Shown: positions 16,767 to 25,341 of the stretch, piece after piece
Layout: every line of letters starts with the position of its first letter
Position numbering within the stretch: the first letter of the stretch is position 1
Translations under genes and position numbers: made by a program
DNA from: Treponema_I sp045599005
Lineage (GTDB): Bacteria > Spirochaetota > Spirochaetia > Treponematales > Treponemataceae
DNA length: 64,000 bases
Direction of reading: 5' to 3'
Assembly: GCA_045599005.1 (NCBI GenBank)
Contig: JAZRVF010000020.1
Location: 124,001-188,000 of the forward strand
Notes under the pieces: generated by a model
What the model was told of the DNA's origin: nothing
The model's database searches: none
The model's input: the letters and a program-made list of their open reading frames with translations, nothing else

Positions 16767-17864
16767 TTATTTTGTGATAACACCTTTAACAAGCCAGGTC
16801 ATGTTCCAGATTTCTGAATCTGACATCTGAACACCGGCTGCAACAACTTCTTTTCCGTTCTGGTCATAGAGAGGACCAACGAAAGGATCGAATTCGCCGG
16901 CCATCATTTTTTCCTGAACGGGAGCAACTGCCTCTGCTGTTCCGGGAGCACAGTTTGCTGTAAGTTCATCAAGTTTTACGATTCCTGTGGACATGGGCAG
17001 CCAGTATGCTTTTCCTTCCCAAGTTCCGTCGAGGATTGCCTGAACGTTTGATGTGTAGAATACAGGCCAGTCAAAGATAGGAGCTGTCAGGTAAGCTTTG
17101 GGAGCAGCGTTCGGTGTGGGAACGTTGTAACCGAGGCAGAGAGCACCTTTTTCCTGTGCTGCAACCTGGGGAGCTGTTGTGTCCTGGTGCTGCTCAATAA
17201 CATCACAGCCACGGTTCAGCAGTTCAAGAGCGCCCTGTTTTTCGATCGCGGGATCATACCATGTGTTTGTCCATACAACTTCAACAGTGGCATCGGGGTT
17301 TACAGACTGAACACCCAGTGTGAATGCGTTGATCATGCGGATACATTCGGGAATTGCGAAAGCTGCGACATAACCGATTTTTCCGTTCTTTGTGTTTTTA
17401 CCTGCAACAATACCTGCAAGGTAGCGTGCCTGATACATTTTACCGAAGTATGAGCAGAGGTTTGTGTAGGAAGCGTCACTTGAGCAGTGTCCGAAGTAAA
17501 CTTTGGGGAATTCTTTGGCCATGTTCATTGTTGCCTCAAGGAATCCGTAACTGTTTGTGTAGATTACGTTACAGCCTTGGTCAATCAAGTCGTGGATTGC
17601 TTTTTCACATGCAGCTGTGTCCTGGTCGCTGATTGATTCAACAACAGCTGTCTTGATACCCATAGCTTCAACAGCCTGGCGTCCGCGTTCGTGTGCTTCT
17701 GAATAACCACCGTCATTTTTGACACCGATGTAAACAAAACCGACTTTCATAGTTTCTTTTGTCAGTTTTCCATTGTCTGCGGCAGCTTCTTTTTTTCCGC
17801 CTGCAAACACACATGCAAGAACAGCCAGAGCCATTACGATTGCAATAGTCTTTTTCATTTTCAT
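16767..17864 (-). CDS. BMP-family nucleoside-binding lipoprotein
   Basis: A 365-residue periplasmic substrate-binding lipoprotein. The signal ends AVLAC with Cys near residue 17, followed by VFAGGKKEAA, a motif often seen in treponeme binding proteins. The mature part has the BMP (PnrA/NupN-like) fold: KVGFVYIGVKNDGGYSEAHERGRQ near the start, GYVAAFAIPECIRMINAF mid-protein and VIEQHQDTTAPQV. PnrA of T. pallidum (TmpC) binds purine nucleosides, and linkage to xpt supports a purine substrate here. It has a TGAGGAG ribosome site and lies 49 bases after xpt. Confidence 0.92.
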   Translation of the reverse strand: MKMKKTIAIVMALAVLACVFAGGKKEAAADNGKLTKETMKVGFVYIGVKNDGGYSEAHERGRQAVEAMGIKTAVVESISDQDTAACEKAIHDLIDQGCNVIYTNSYGFLEATMNMAKEFPKVYFGHCSSDASYTNLCSYFGKMYQARYLAGIVAGKNTKNGKIGYVAAFAIPECIRMINAFTLGVQSVNPDATVEVVWTNTWYDPAIEKQGALELLNRGCDVIEQHQDTTAPQVAAQEKGALCLGYNVPTPNAAPKAYLTAPIFDWPVFYTSNVQAILDGTWEGKAYWLPMSTGIVKLDELTANCAPGTAEAVAPVQEKMMAGEFDPFVGPLYDQNGKEVVAAGVQMSDSEIWNMTWLVKGVITK

Positions 17865-17913
17865 ACTCCTCAGTAATGAAAAAAATTGTATTCAGATCCC
17901 CGTTGCCGGAGAG

Positions 17914-18489
17914 TCAGTTCCTGAAAGTTACGCCTTCTTCGGGAGACATTGATTCTACGATTGCAAGGGACTCAATGCGCATTCCTTTCTCGCGGAGAAG
18001 CTTTCCGCCCGGCTGGCTGCCTTTCTCAATCGCGATTCCTGCTCCCACGCATACAGCACCTGCCGCGGATATAATGGAAGAAAGTCCTTCAAGTGCGGCA
18101 CCGTTCGCAAGAAAATCGTCGATGATAAGCACACGGTCCCCGGGTTTTATGAAATCTTTTGAGACTTCCACATCGTAATCTGTGCCACGGGTGAATGAGT
18201 GGACAACAGCACTGTAGACTGCGCCGTCAAGATTTTTGGATTTGGTTTTCTTTGCAAAAACGAGAGGAACTTTAAGTTCTCGGGCAACAGGATAGGCAAT
18301 GGCGATTCCTGAAGATTCAATGGTAAGCACTCTGGTGATTTTTTCGTCTGAGAAACGGCGGGCAAATTCAGCGCCCATGGAATCAAGCAGTTCAACATCA
18401 ATCTGATGATTCAAAAAACTGTTGACCTTAAGAATGTCTGCAGAAAGGACTTTGCCTTCTGTGCGGATACGCTGCTTTAATTTTTCCAT
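17914..18489 (-). CDS. xpt: xanthine phosphoribosyltransferase
   Basis: A 191-residue enzyme converting xanthine plus PRPP to XMP in purine salvage. The PRPP-binding loop VLIIDDFLANGAA (about residues 126-138) and the N-terminal MEKLKQRIRTEGKVLSADILKVNSFLNHQID are characteristic of Xpt. It is first in a likely unit with the BMP-type nucleoside importer, so uptake and salvage are coupled. No purine riboswitch is present upstream: the space before the start holds only a promoter and then repeats. Confidence 0.94.
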   Translation of the reverse strand: MEKLKQRIRTEGKVLSADILKVNSFLNHQIDVELLDSMGAEFARRFSDEKITRVLTIESSGIAIAYPVARELKVPLVFAKKTKSKNLDGAVYSAVVHSFTRGTDYDVEVSKDFIKPGDRVLIIDDFLANGAALEGLSSIISAAGAVCVGAGIAIEKGSQPGGKLLREKGMRIESLAIVESMSPEEGVTFRN

Positions 18490-18494
18490 AAAGC

Positions 18495-18524
18495 ATAGTA
18501 CCTCAAAAAATCAGAAAAATTCAA
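18495..18524 (-). promoter_or_regulatory. xpt promoter close to the start codon
   Basis: On the minus strand TTGAAT (18519-18524), 18-base spacer, TACTAT (18495-18500). Only five bases separate the -10 box from ATG 18489, while a GAGG sits within the spacer. Initiation here would give a leaderless or near-leaderless mRNA; a longer transcript would use GAGG. Confidence 0.5.
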
Positions 18525-18554
18525 TATGTACACTGAATGAAGCGGCACCTTGAC

Positions 18555-18773
18555 AGGATGTTTCGACTCCATTCGCTTCGCTCATTCTGCTCAACATGAC
18601 ATAGGGGCGTGAAAGTGCGGTCATCCTGCGCAAACAGCAATGTTACCCTGGGCAATCCACTGTGTCACCTTGACAGGATGTTTCGGCTTCACATACTTCC
18701 TTCGCTGCGCTCAACATGACAGGTCGTGTCATCCTGAGCAATAAAAAACGCAGTTTTTTTTGTCGAAGGATCT
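18555..18773. repeat. dispersed hairpin repeat cluster
   Basis: It contains a minus-oriented ATGTT-type unit (GATGTTTCGACT to CTCAACATGACA), a degenerate second copy, and a plus-oriented unit GTCATCCTGAGC with an inner AAAAAAC/GTTTTTT stem closing at GTCGAAGGATCT. These fill the gap upstream of xpt. Confidence 0.85.
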
Positions 18774-18802
18774 GTGCAAAGCATGACATGGGTGCAAATT
18801 CA

Positions 18803-19360
18803 TCAGTCCTTGCGGTTAAGAAACCTCCTTGAACCTTTGTAAATCCACCAGCCGCAGATACAGGCAACTGTCTTGTCAAGAAGATTTATCGGAATGCGCC
18901 CAAGAATGCCGGACAGCAGGAAACCGAATCCCCTCAGGAAAAACGAATAGATAAAGTCGTTTGCAGAACTTTCTTCAATGTATGCAAAGTAATCAAAATT
19001 TATGGAGTAGATTATTCCGCCTTCAATGCTGATAAGCAGAGACATGCTTACGATCAGAATGAGAAACGAAAGTACAAAAGGCATCTTTTTGCGGTAACTT
19101 ACAAAAGTGCGGACACAGAGTACAACGCTCAGAGAGCAGAGAATGTAGACAAGTGACAGCATGTTGTGGTCAAGCAGAAAAATCACCGGCAGATGATAAA
19201 GTGTTCCGCAGATAATGCCGCTTACGGGGCTGAAAAAAGATGCCGCCACAGTCCAGATGCAGTCCATGTAAAGGGGAATCTTGAAGACAAAGGCGTTCAG
19301 CACAATTGTGACAAATTCCATTACAGCACATACCAGACCGATGAGAATTTTCTTTGTCAT
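18803..19360 (-). CDS. integral membrane protein, ECF S-component-like
   Basis: A 185-residue protein with about five hydrophobic segments. The N-terminal half (IVLNAFVFKIPLYMDCIWTV ... FFSPVSGIICGTLYHL) resembles the substrate-binding subunits of ECF transporters, where a bound small molecule is held between helices. It overlaps the histidine kinase gene by four bases and ends the operon, so it may supply a ligand or signal to the kinase. No ECF ATPase is nearby. Family assignment is tentative. Confidence 0.55.
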   Translation of the reverse strand: MTKKILIGLVCAVMEFVTIVLNAFVFKIPLYMDCIWTVAASFFSPVSGIICGTLYHLPVIFLLDHNMLSLVYILCSLSVVLCVRTFVSYRKKMPFVLSFLILIVSMSLLISIEGGIIYSINFDYFAYIEESSANDFIYSFFLRGFGFLLSGILGRIPINLLDKTVACICGWWIYKGSRRFLNRKD

Positions 19361-20382
19361 ACCTCTATCCTTATTTCAGTTCCTTCGTCAGAACTGCTTT
19401 TGATTGAAAATTGAGCATCTATAAGAGAAGCCCTCTGTCTCATGCCTGAAAGCCCGAAATTCGATTTTTCTTTTATCCGGATTTTGCTCACATCAAACCC
19501 TTTTCCGTCATCGTTGATGAAAAGCACGAATCCGCTTCCGCTGTCGTTTTTGCGTGCAAGAATGCTGCATTTTGAACATTCAGAATGAATGCGCGAATTG
19601 TTCAATGCTTCCTGAATGAGTCTGTAAAGATTAAGCCGCTTTTTCAGATCAAGAAAGTTGAAAATTTCCGGTTCCTGCAGATGGCAATAGCATGGAATTC
19701 CGCTGTTTTTCTCAAAATTTGTGCAAAGTCCCAGAATCACACTGTCAAAATCATCAAAAGCAATTCCCGGAGGATTAAGATCCGCACAGATTCCCCGAAT
19801 CGAGTCCTGAATTTTTGCAAGTTCAGGAGCAATCTCCTTAAGTTCGGGCTTTTTTTCGCAGACCATTTCAAGAAGTCTGAGATCCTGGATGATCGTGTCA
19901 TGAAGATCTCTTGCAACACGGCTCCGTTCTTTTTCTGTTTCTGCCATTGCGCCGGAAATGATTTCTTTGCCTTTGTGCTGAATGACGTAAATCGTGCTGA
20001 AAAGAAAAAGTGTAAAAATGAACACGGAAATAATCACTGTAAAAATGAATTCCATGTCTGCACTTCGGGAATTGAGCTGATTGAGCAGGTTGAAAATTTG
20101 CGAAAAATTTCTGTAGATTTCGGGAATGTTTCTGTCTGTGGCAGAAATCTCAAGCTTTTCAATAATTGTGTAAAGCTGAGGAAACTGAAGCCGGTAAACA
20201 GGAAAGGTCCGGCTCTGTCTAAAATCTTCTATATTTAGGCAAAGCTCTTCGCAATCCTGATTATGTTCGAAAATCCAGTATAAATCCTCTACAGGATTTT
20301 TTTCTTTTGCGCATCCGGACACTAAGACTGGTATTACGCATAAAAAGAAACAAAGTATAAATGCACGAATTTTACTATACAT
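19357..20382 (-). CDS. NarL-type sensor histidine kinase with lipoprotein-like signal
   Basis: A 341-residue kinase. The N-terminus looks like a lipoprotein signal (FILCFFLCVIPVLVSGC, Cys near residue 24), then an extracytoplasmic helical region to about residue 108, one membrane segment (about 110-133), a HisKA_3 dimerisation helix with phospho-acceptor His in RVARDLHDTIIQDL, and an HATPase domain with N box IQEALNNSRIHS and G box DDGKGFDVSKI. It pairs with the response regulator whose gene overlaps its start by eight bases. A lipid-anchored N-terminus on a kinase is unusual; an uncleaved anchor is the alternative. Confidence 0.85.
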   Translation of the reverse strand: MYSKIRAFILCFFLCVIPVLVSGCAKEKNPVEDLYWIFEHNQDCEELCLNIEDFRQSRTFPVYRLQFPQLYTIIEKLEISATDRNIPEIYRNFSQIFNLLNQLNSRSADMEFIFTVIISVFIFTLFLFSTIYVIQHKGKEIISGAMAETEKERSRVARDLHDTIIQDLRLLEMVCEKKPELKEIAPELAKIQDSIRGICADLNPPGIAFDDFDSVILGLCTNFEKNSGIPCYCHLQEPEIFNFLDLKKRLNLYRLIQEALNNSRIHSECSKCSILARKNDSGSGFVLFINDDGKGFDVSKIRIKEKSNFGLSGMRQRASLIDAQFSIKSSSDEGTEIRIEV

Positions 20383-21031
20383 CTATACCCCCCCCCGTCA
20401 GAAAATTCGCGTTTGTTTCGTTTCCCTGCAGAAAGTTGATCAGATCTGTCCTGTAATGACAGCCGGTTTTGTCATAAAGCCGCACAAGATAATTTTCTAC
20501 GGTACGCACATTCAGATTCATTTTTGCGGCGATCTCAGCATTTGACAGTCTTTGCATCAGAAGTTCCGCAACCTGCTGCTCTTTTTTTGTCATGCCTGCA
20601 AGAATCCCTGAAATTCTTGTGAAGGATGCGGAAATCTCCGGAGGAATGAAATAACCCGTTTTTACAAGAGTATTCAATGCGCTGATAAAATCTTCTTCAG
20701 AAAAACTCTTGAAAATGTAACCTCTTGCACCGTTATGGAAAGCATTTATTACAAAGGGAACTTCCGTGTACATGGAATAGACGGCGCACATAATCTGCTT
20801 TCTGCTGAGTTCTTTTATCAGATCAAAAGAATAATCATCGCCCAGCTGCAGATCAATCAGCGCGAGAAACTGTTCTTTTCTTTCACGGTCTTCATGTTCC
20901 GGCCAAAGAAAATCCTTCAGTTCTGTTTCTGAGGTGAAAGTACCGGCAATCTCAAAACCGGGAATGTTTTCTATTGTGTGACTGATGCTTTTAAGCATCA
21001 TCGGGTGATCATCAAGAACAAGGATTTTCAT
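20375..21031 (-). CDS. NarL/LuxR-family response regulator with G9 tract at its end
   Basis: A 218-residue regulator. The receiver domain has the acidic pair in LVLDDHP, phospho-acceptor Asp in LIDLQLGDD (about residue 59) and Lys in YIFKSFSE. The C-terminal LuxR-type HTH is MTKKEQQVAELLMQRLSNAE ... NLNVRTVENYLVRLYDKTG. The last codons read through nine consecutive G residues (20388-20396, minus strand) to encode Thr-Gly-Gly-Gly before the stop, which overlaps the kinase start. Tract length would change the regulator's C-terminus and its coupling to the kinase gene. Confidence 0.92.
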   Translation of the reverse strand: MKILVLDDHPMMLKSISHTIENIPGFEIAGTFTSETELKDFLWPEHEDRERKEQFLALIDLQLGDDYSFDLIKELSRKQIMCAVYSMYTEVPFVINAFHNGARGYIFKSFSEEDFISALNTLVKTGYFIPPEISASFTRISGILAGMTKKEQQVAELLMQRLSNAEIAAKMNLNVRTVENYLVRLYDKTGCHYRTDLINFLQGNETNANFLTGGGIDV

Positions 21032-21178
21032 AACCGAGGATTATACAATAAAAAACTCACGATTTCTTGTGGGTTTTTTACACAGTTTTTTTTCGGCTCA
21101 AACACTGAATACAAAGAATAATCCAAAAATAAAATAAATAAAACGCTGGATATAAAAGAATCGTCTGGCGGAAATTTT

Positions 21179-21198
21179 ATTGCACGTTTCTGTGCAAT
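21179..21198 (+). promoter_or_regulatory. perfect 7-bp inverted repeat before a ribosome site
   Basis: ATTGCAC (21179-21185) and GTGCAAT (21192-21198) enclose GTTTCT, immediately before AGGAG of the next gene. It is either a 5' mRNA hairpin or an operator. Confidence 0.5.
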
Positions 21199-21210
21199 CT
21201 AGGAGTTCAT

Positions 21211-21720
21211 ATGAAATCAATGAAGAATGTACTTGTTGTACTCATGATTGTTCTGGCTGCTTTTGCATTTGTTTCCTGCAGCAAGAGTAAAAGTTCTGAT
21301 GCTGCTTCTGCTTCTGCAGCACCGACAGCAAAGACAGCTGCACCTGCTCTCAAAGAAGAAGTTCTTACAATGGATAACTTTACAGGTGACTGGGTTGTTG
21401 GTACCTGGGAAATGAACACTTTGGCAAATGGCGTAGCTGATCCTTCATTAACTGCAACTTTTGAAATTCAGGGTTCAAAAGATACAGACAATGTTGTTGC
21501 AGCAGATGGCACCAACTGTTCTTTCAAGGAATTTAAAGAACTTCTCATTGTTGAAACACCAAAACAGCTTGGTCTTCAGGATCTTAGAGATATGGGTGTA
21601 GAGATTGAAGGTGATGAGAACTTCCATGTTAATGCCGCAAGAAACGAAATCAAGTTTGAAGTGACAGGTAAAATGGGAACAGAAAAAATCGTAATGACTG
21701 TTGCTCTTTTGAAGAAATAA
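21211..21720 (+). CDS. lipoprotein of unknown function
   Basis: A 169-residue protein with a lipoprotein signal ending AFVSC (Cys near residue 23), then a low-complexity Ser/Ala/Thr/Lys linker (to about residue 48). The C-terminal domain contains DNFTGDWVVGTWEMNTL and TATFEIQGSKDTD, the pattern of a small beta-barrel of lipocalin-like proportions, but I do not recognise the family. It has an AGGAG ribosome site beneath a short hairpin, is divergent from the response-regulator operon, and lies 24 bases before another lipoprotein gene, so the two are probably cotranscribed. Confidence 0.8.
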   Translation: MKSMKNVLVVLMIVLAAFAFVSCSKSKSSDAASASAAPTAKTAAPALKEEVLTMDNFTGDWVVGTWEMNTLANGVADPSLTATFEIQGSKDTDNVVAADGTNCSFKEFKELLIVETPKQLGLQDLRDMGVEIEGDENFHVNAARNEIKFEVTGKMGTEKIVMTVALLKK

Positions 21721-21744
21721 AACTTTTGATTTTGTGAGGAATAA

Positions 21745-23598
21745 ATGAAAAACTCAAAACTTTTTGGCAAAATGGCCGGACTGCTCTGCTCTCTGGCTTT
21801 TGTGCTCTGTCTCTTCGGCTGTCCCGGTGAACCGGATATGCCGGGCTATCCGGGCTTACCGGACGGAAATTCGGATGGAGGTTCATCAACACTGAAAACT
21901 CTTTCTATTAGTTCTACCACTTCAACAATTGAGGGTGGAGCAAATGGAGTCGTGTTTACTGCAACTTACGAAAATGAACCGGGTTATTTTATTTCTACTT
22001 CTGATCAGGCAAGCTGGGTTTGGACTGTTACACCTTCCAACGCAGCAGAAATAACTTTCCCTGATGTAATGCCGGAAGTAAATTACGCAAATTATTCTAA
22101 AGCGCGTGTAACTCTTTCATCCACTTTCAGCGGATATCCCGGGGACACAATCACTGTTACCTGTGCTGCCGGTGGAAAAACGGCATCTTCAACACTGACA
22201 GTTGCAGGAAATACTGTAACTCTTGATCTGAACGGCGGAAGTACAGACAAAACCTCTCTGCACGGCGGTGGTGCATATGATGGAACTACATTTGCAGGGG
22301 ATTCTGAAACAGAAACTTACACTGTTTTCAAAGCAATAAAACAGACTGGAAAAGATGTTTATCTGCCGACAAAATGGGACCTGATGGAAGAAGATTTCAA
22401 CCCCGGTTACAAATTCAACGGATGGGGAACAACTGTTGATGCAACAACACCTGTTCCAAATTATTACCTTACTGACGAAAGTGTTACTCTGTATGCAATC
22501 TGGGAACCGAGTGACTATACGCCATACAGTTTCGTGATAAACAGAGAAAAACTTGACGGTTCATACGAAGAAAATAATCCCCGGACAGAACATGGAACAA
22601 CAGGTACTGCAATTGATGTTCAGGGTCTCTATGAGGAAGCACTTGGCACAGGATTTGAATTTGAAAGTGTAACTCCTGCAAACCCTGTTATTGCGGCAGA
22701 CGGAAGCACAAGTATAGAAATCAAACTCAAGAGAAAGATGTATACACTGACTTTTGATGCAAATGGCGGAACACTGGACGGAAACGGAACACTTAAAGTG
22801 AAATATGAAACTGATCCGTCAACTTTAACTTTCCCTTCTGTAACAAACGGAACAAAGGACTTGGAGAAATGGGATGACGTACCGGCAAAAATGACTGCTG
22901 ATACAACAATCAAAGCTGTCTGGCTGGATATTGCTCCTTCAGAACCTGATGCAAACGGTTATGTAACATTCGGTTACTGGCCACAGACTGTAAAAGCAAG
23001 CACTGTAACTATTGGAGAACAGGTAACAAAAGGCTTCTGGACCGGATATTACAAAGGTTCTGACGGAGCGTACTATGTAAAAGTAAATGGTAATCCTTCT
23101 TCCACAAGTTTGGCAAATCCTGTGGAGTTTGCAAATGGAACTACTATTTCCAAAGGACAGGTTTATTACTTCAAAGTTGAGCCCATCAAATGGAAAAATA
23201 TTGACGGAAGACTTGTTGCTGACAAGATTCTTGAAGCAGATATCGGATTTGATGATGTTGCAACATTCCTTTCCGGTGACTTCAAAGCAAAAGCTTTCGG
23301 ACAAAGCGGTGCTGCAAAAATCAGCGGAGACATTACTCTGCTGAGCAAGGAAATGGTTACCAGCGTATTCACACAAGTTGGAAATGCTGCAAAAGCCGGA
23401 ACCGACTATGCAAAAGCCCGCGGTGTAAACTGTGGCGGAACTGCAAATAGTCTTGCTTCATGGTTCCTCAGTGACGAAGCTGCAGAAGGTTCTGCAACAG
23501 TCGTAGCACCGAGTGGCGTTAACGGCAGTTTCGGTACAGAATTGAAGAATGCACAGTTTAAGGCAGGTATCGTACCTACACTTTGCATCAATAACTGA
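21745..23598 (+). CDS. large lipoprotein with Ig-like and InlB-type repeats
   Basis: A 617-residue surface lipoprotein. The signal ends LCLFGC (Cys near residue 26), followed by a Gly/Pro-rich linker. Residues 50-150 look like an Ig-like domain (LKTLSISSTTSTIEGG ... STLTVAG). Next come Listeria-Bacteroides (InlB B-type) repeats: VTLDLNGGS ... GYKFNGWGT ... VTLYAIWE, then LTFDANGGTLDGNG ... IKAVW. The C-terminal third begins YVTFGYWPQTVKAST and resembles DUF6273, common in surface proteins. These repeats suggest adhesion or surface display. It is probably cotranscribed with the lipoprotein before it and ends at a strong terminator. Confidence 0.85.
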   Translation: MKNSKLFGKMAGLLCSLAFVLCLFGCPGEPDMPGYPGLPDGNSDGGSSTLKTLSISSTTSTIEGGANGVVFTATYENEPGYFISTSDQASWVWTVTPSNAAEITFPDVMPEVNYANYSKARVTLSSTFSGYPGDTITVTCAAGGKTASSTLTVAGNTVTLDLNGGSTDKTSLHGGGAYDGTTFAGDSETETYTVFKAIKQTGKDVYLPTKWDLMEEDFNPGYKFNGWGTTVDATTPVPNYYLTDESVTLYAIWEPSDYTPYSFVINREKLDGSYEENNPRTEHGTTGTAIDVQGLYEEALGTGFEFESVTPANPVIAADGSTSIEIKLKRKMYTLTFDANGGTLDGNGTLKVKYETDPSTLTFPSVTNGTKDLEKWDDVPAKMTADTTIKAVWLDIAPSEPDANGYVTFGYWPQTVKASTVTIGEQVTKGFWTGYYKGSDGAYYVKVNGNPSSTSLANPVEFANGTTISKGQVYYFKVEPIKWKNIDGRLVADKILEADIGFDDVATFLSGDFKAKAFGQSGAAKISGDITLLSKEMVTSVFTQVGNAAKAGTDYAKARGVNCGGTANSLASWFLSDEAAEGSATVVAPSGVNGSFGTELKNAQFKAGIVPTLCINN

Positions 23599-23627
23599 TT
23601 AGCTGACTGAACATCATTCAGTTTATG

Positions 23628-23676
23628 AAGCCCCGCGGCATAGGGTTCACCCCGAAAAGCTGCGGGGCTTTTTTTT
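23628..23676 (+). terminator. rho-independent terminator of the lipoprotein unit
   Basis: AAGCCCCGC (23628) pairs with GCGGGGCTT (23662), followed by a T8 run. Confidence 0.9.
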
Positions 23677-23690
23677 GCAAAGCGCTGCAA

Positions 23691-24055
23691 TGTCATCCTG
23701 CGCCCACAACTTTGTCATCCGGAGTGCTAAAAACAAGTTTTTTGTCGAAGGATCTTTCAGAGCAGTTTTGTCATCCGGATCATACCAGTCTTGTCATCCT
23801 GAGCGGAGTCGAAGGATCTATACAAAGCGTATGTGAGTTTGGGCAGATGTTTCGACTACGCTCAACATGACACGTGGAGGACACTCTCTTTGTTCGCTCC
23901 GCTCAACATGACACGTGGAGGACACTCTCTTCGTTCATTCCGTTCAACATGACACGTGGAGGACACTCTCTTCGTTCATTCCGCTCAACATGACACGTGG
24001 AGGACATTCACTTCATGCTTTGCGCTGCAATGTCATCCTTTGCTCAACATGACAG
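23691..24055. repeat. dispersed repeat array with 41-bp tandem section
   Basis: Plus-oriented ATCCT-type units (23713-23819) are followed by ATGTT-type minus-oriented sequence. From 23860 to about 24020 a 41-base unit (CTCAACATGACACGTGGAGG plus a variable part) is repeated four times with few changes. The right edge supplies the last codons and the stop of the DUF4143 gene. Confidence 0.9.
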
Positions 24056-25327
24056 GCTTTCCCGCTCATTGTTCTTAATCAACCATTTCCAAAGTGGAAT
24101 TACTTCAATCCGGACTCCATCTATAGTCATTTCTTTTTCTTCTTTATAAGTAATGATTATAAATCTTTTTGATTCTTTTATAGTCTTGCTGGCTTCCACA
24201 AGAGTACGAGTTTCTCTGTCGTTAGAAATATTTGAAACAGAATAAGCAACCTGAATTACTTCGCCAGTTTCTTCAACAAAGAAATCAGCATCAATATTCT
24301 GACCTTTAAGATAATAAACATTGTCCTTGTATTTATTCCAAAGATTGATTGCTACAATATTTTCAAGCAATTTTGGTTCTTCTTTGTTCAGGAAAAGATT
24401 CAAAAGGCCGTTGTCGTTGAAGTAATATTTTGGAGTCGTTTCTTTCTCAACAAATTTTGAAAAATAATTCCTGATGGCAAAAATCAAAAATGATTGCCGG
24501 GCATAGCCAACGTAATCTATGACAATATCTTTGCTGATGCTCACACCTATTGTTTTTAGTGTGTTATGTAATTTTGAATAAGAAACTTCGTCCTTAACTG
24601 ATTCAGCCATTTTTTTCATTAAGAGACGCAAACCGTTTGTATTCCGGATTCCGTTTCTTGCTGCAATATCTCCAAGAAGAATTTTCTGATAGATGCTTGA
24701 TACATATTCCCGCTTATTTTGATATTCAATGCTCTCTGGAAAGCCACCAAAATAAAAGTAGTTTTCCATTTCTCTTTTGATTTTTCCGCTTTCCTTTGTT
24801 GCAAGAATTGTTTTATCTGAATAATCAATATTTTTTGCTTTTAAGAATTCCCTAAAATTGAATGGAGTAACATATTTTGTAAGATATCGGCCGCCCAAAC
24901 GGTTTTCAATTTCTGCAGAAAGCATTTTTGCATTGCTTCCTGTGATGAATGTATGCTCTTTTGAATCTGCCATACGACGGGCAAATTTTTCCCATCCTTC
25001 AATGTTCTGTATTTCATCAAGAAAAAACCATCCTTTTTTATCACTCATTTCTGCCTGAACAGAAAGAATGTCGTTAAAATCATTTATGGAAAATTCAGAA
25101 AGACGTTCATCTTCAAAATTGATATAAATAATCTGATTCCACTCTGTTCCGGCTTTTACCAAATCCTGCACAATTTTATACAGCAAGGTTGATTTACCGG
25201 CTCTGCGTAGACCAATAACAACATAATTTGCGTTTATATCGAATTCATATTCACGTTCAACTATCTTAAAATTTTTTATGATTTCATGCTGATCGTAAAT
25301 AACGGTTTTTAATAAATCATGATTCAT
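24044..25327 (-). CDS. AAA ATPase with DUF4143 domain
   Basis: A 427-residue protein. Walker A GLRRAGKST (about residue 38), Walker B FFLDEIQNI, then the sensor region FITGSNAKML. The C-terminal half is the DUF4143 part, ending in a PD-(D/E)XK-like strand (DADFFVEETGEVIQVAYS). The family is widespread and uncharacterised, often patchily distributed. I chose ATG 25327 (AAAAAGG ribosome site); a TTG at 25360 would start inside an operator-like dyad. The gene is visibly A+T richer than its neighbours, lies between two repeat arrays, and its final residues LSC and stop are encoded by repeat sequence. These point to acquisition. Confidence 0.88.
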   Translation of the reverse strand: MNHDLLKTVIYDQHEIIKNFKIVEREYEFDINANYVVIGLRRAGKSTLLYKIVQDLVKAGTEWNQIIYINFEDERLSEFSINDFNDILSVQAEMSDKKGWFFLDEIQNIEGWEKFARRMADSKEHTFITGSNAKMLSAEIENRLGGRYLTKYVTPFNFREFLKAKNIDYSDKTILATKESGKIKREMENYFYFGGFPESIEYQNKREYVSSIYQKILLGDIAARNGIRNTNGLRLLMKKMAESVKDEVSYSKLHNTLKTIGVSISKDIVIDYVGYARQSFLIFAIRNYFSKFVEKETTPKYYFNDNGLLNLFLNKEEPKLLENIVAINLWNKYKDNVYYLKGQNIDADFFVEETGEVIQVAYSVSNISNDRETRTLVEASKTIKESKRFIIITYKEEKEMTIDGVRIEVIPLWKWLIKNNERESLSC

Positions 25328-25341
25328 ATTGTGCCTTTTTC

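Noticed and set aside
18490..18800. Purine riboswitch before xpt
   Set aside because: The interval holds only a promoter and dispersed repeats; the conserved purine-aptamer core is not present.
23860..24020. Possible CRISPR array
   Set aside because: The period is regular, but the whole 41-base unit is repeated with no unique spacers, and no cas genes are present.
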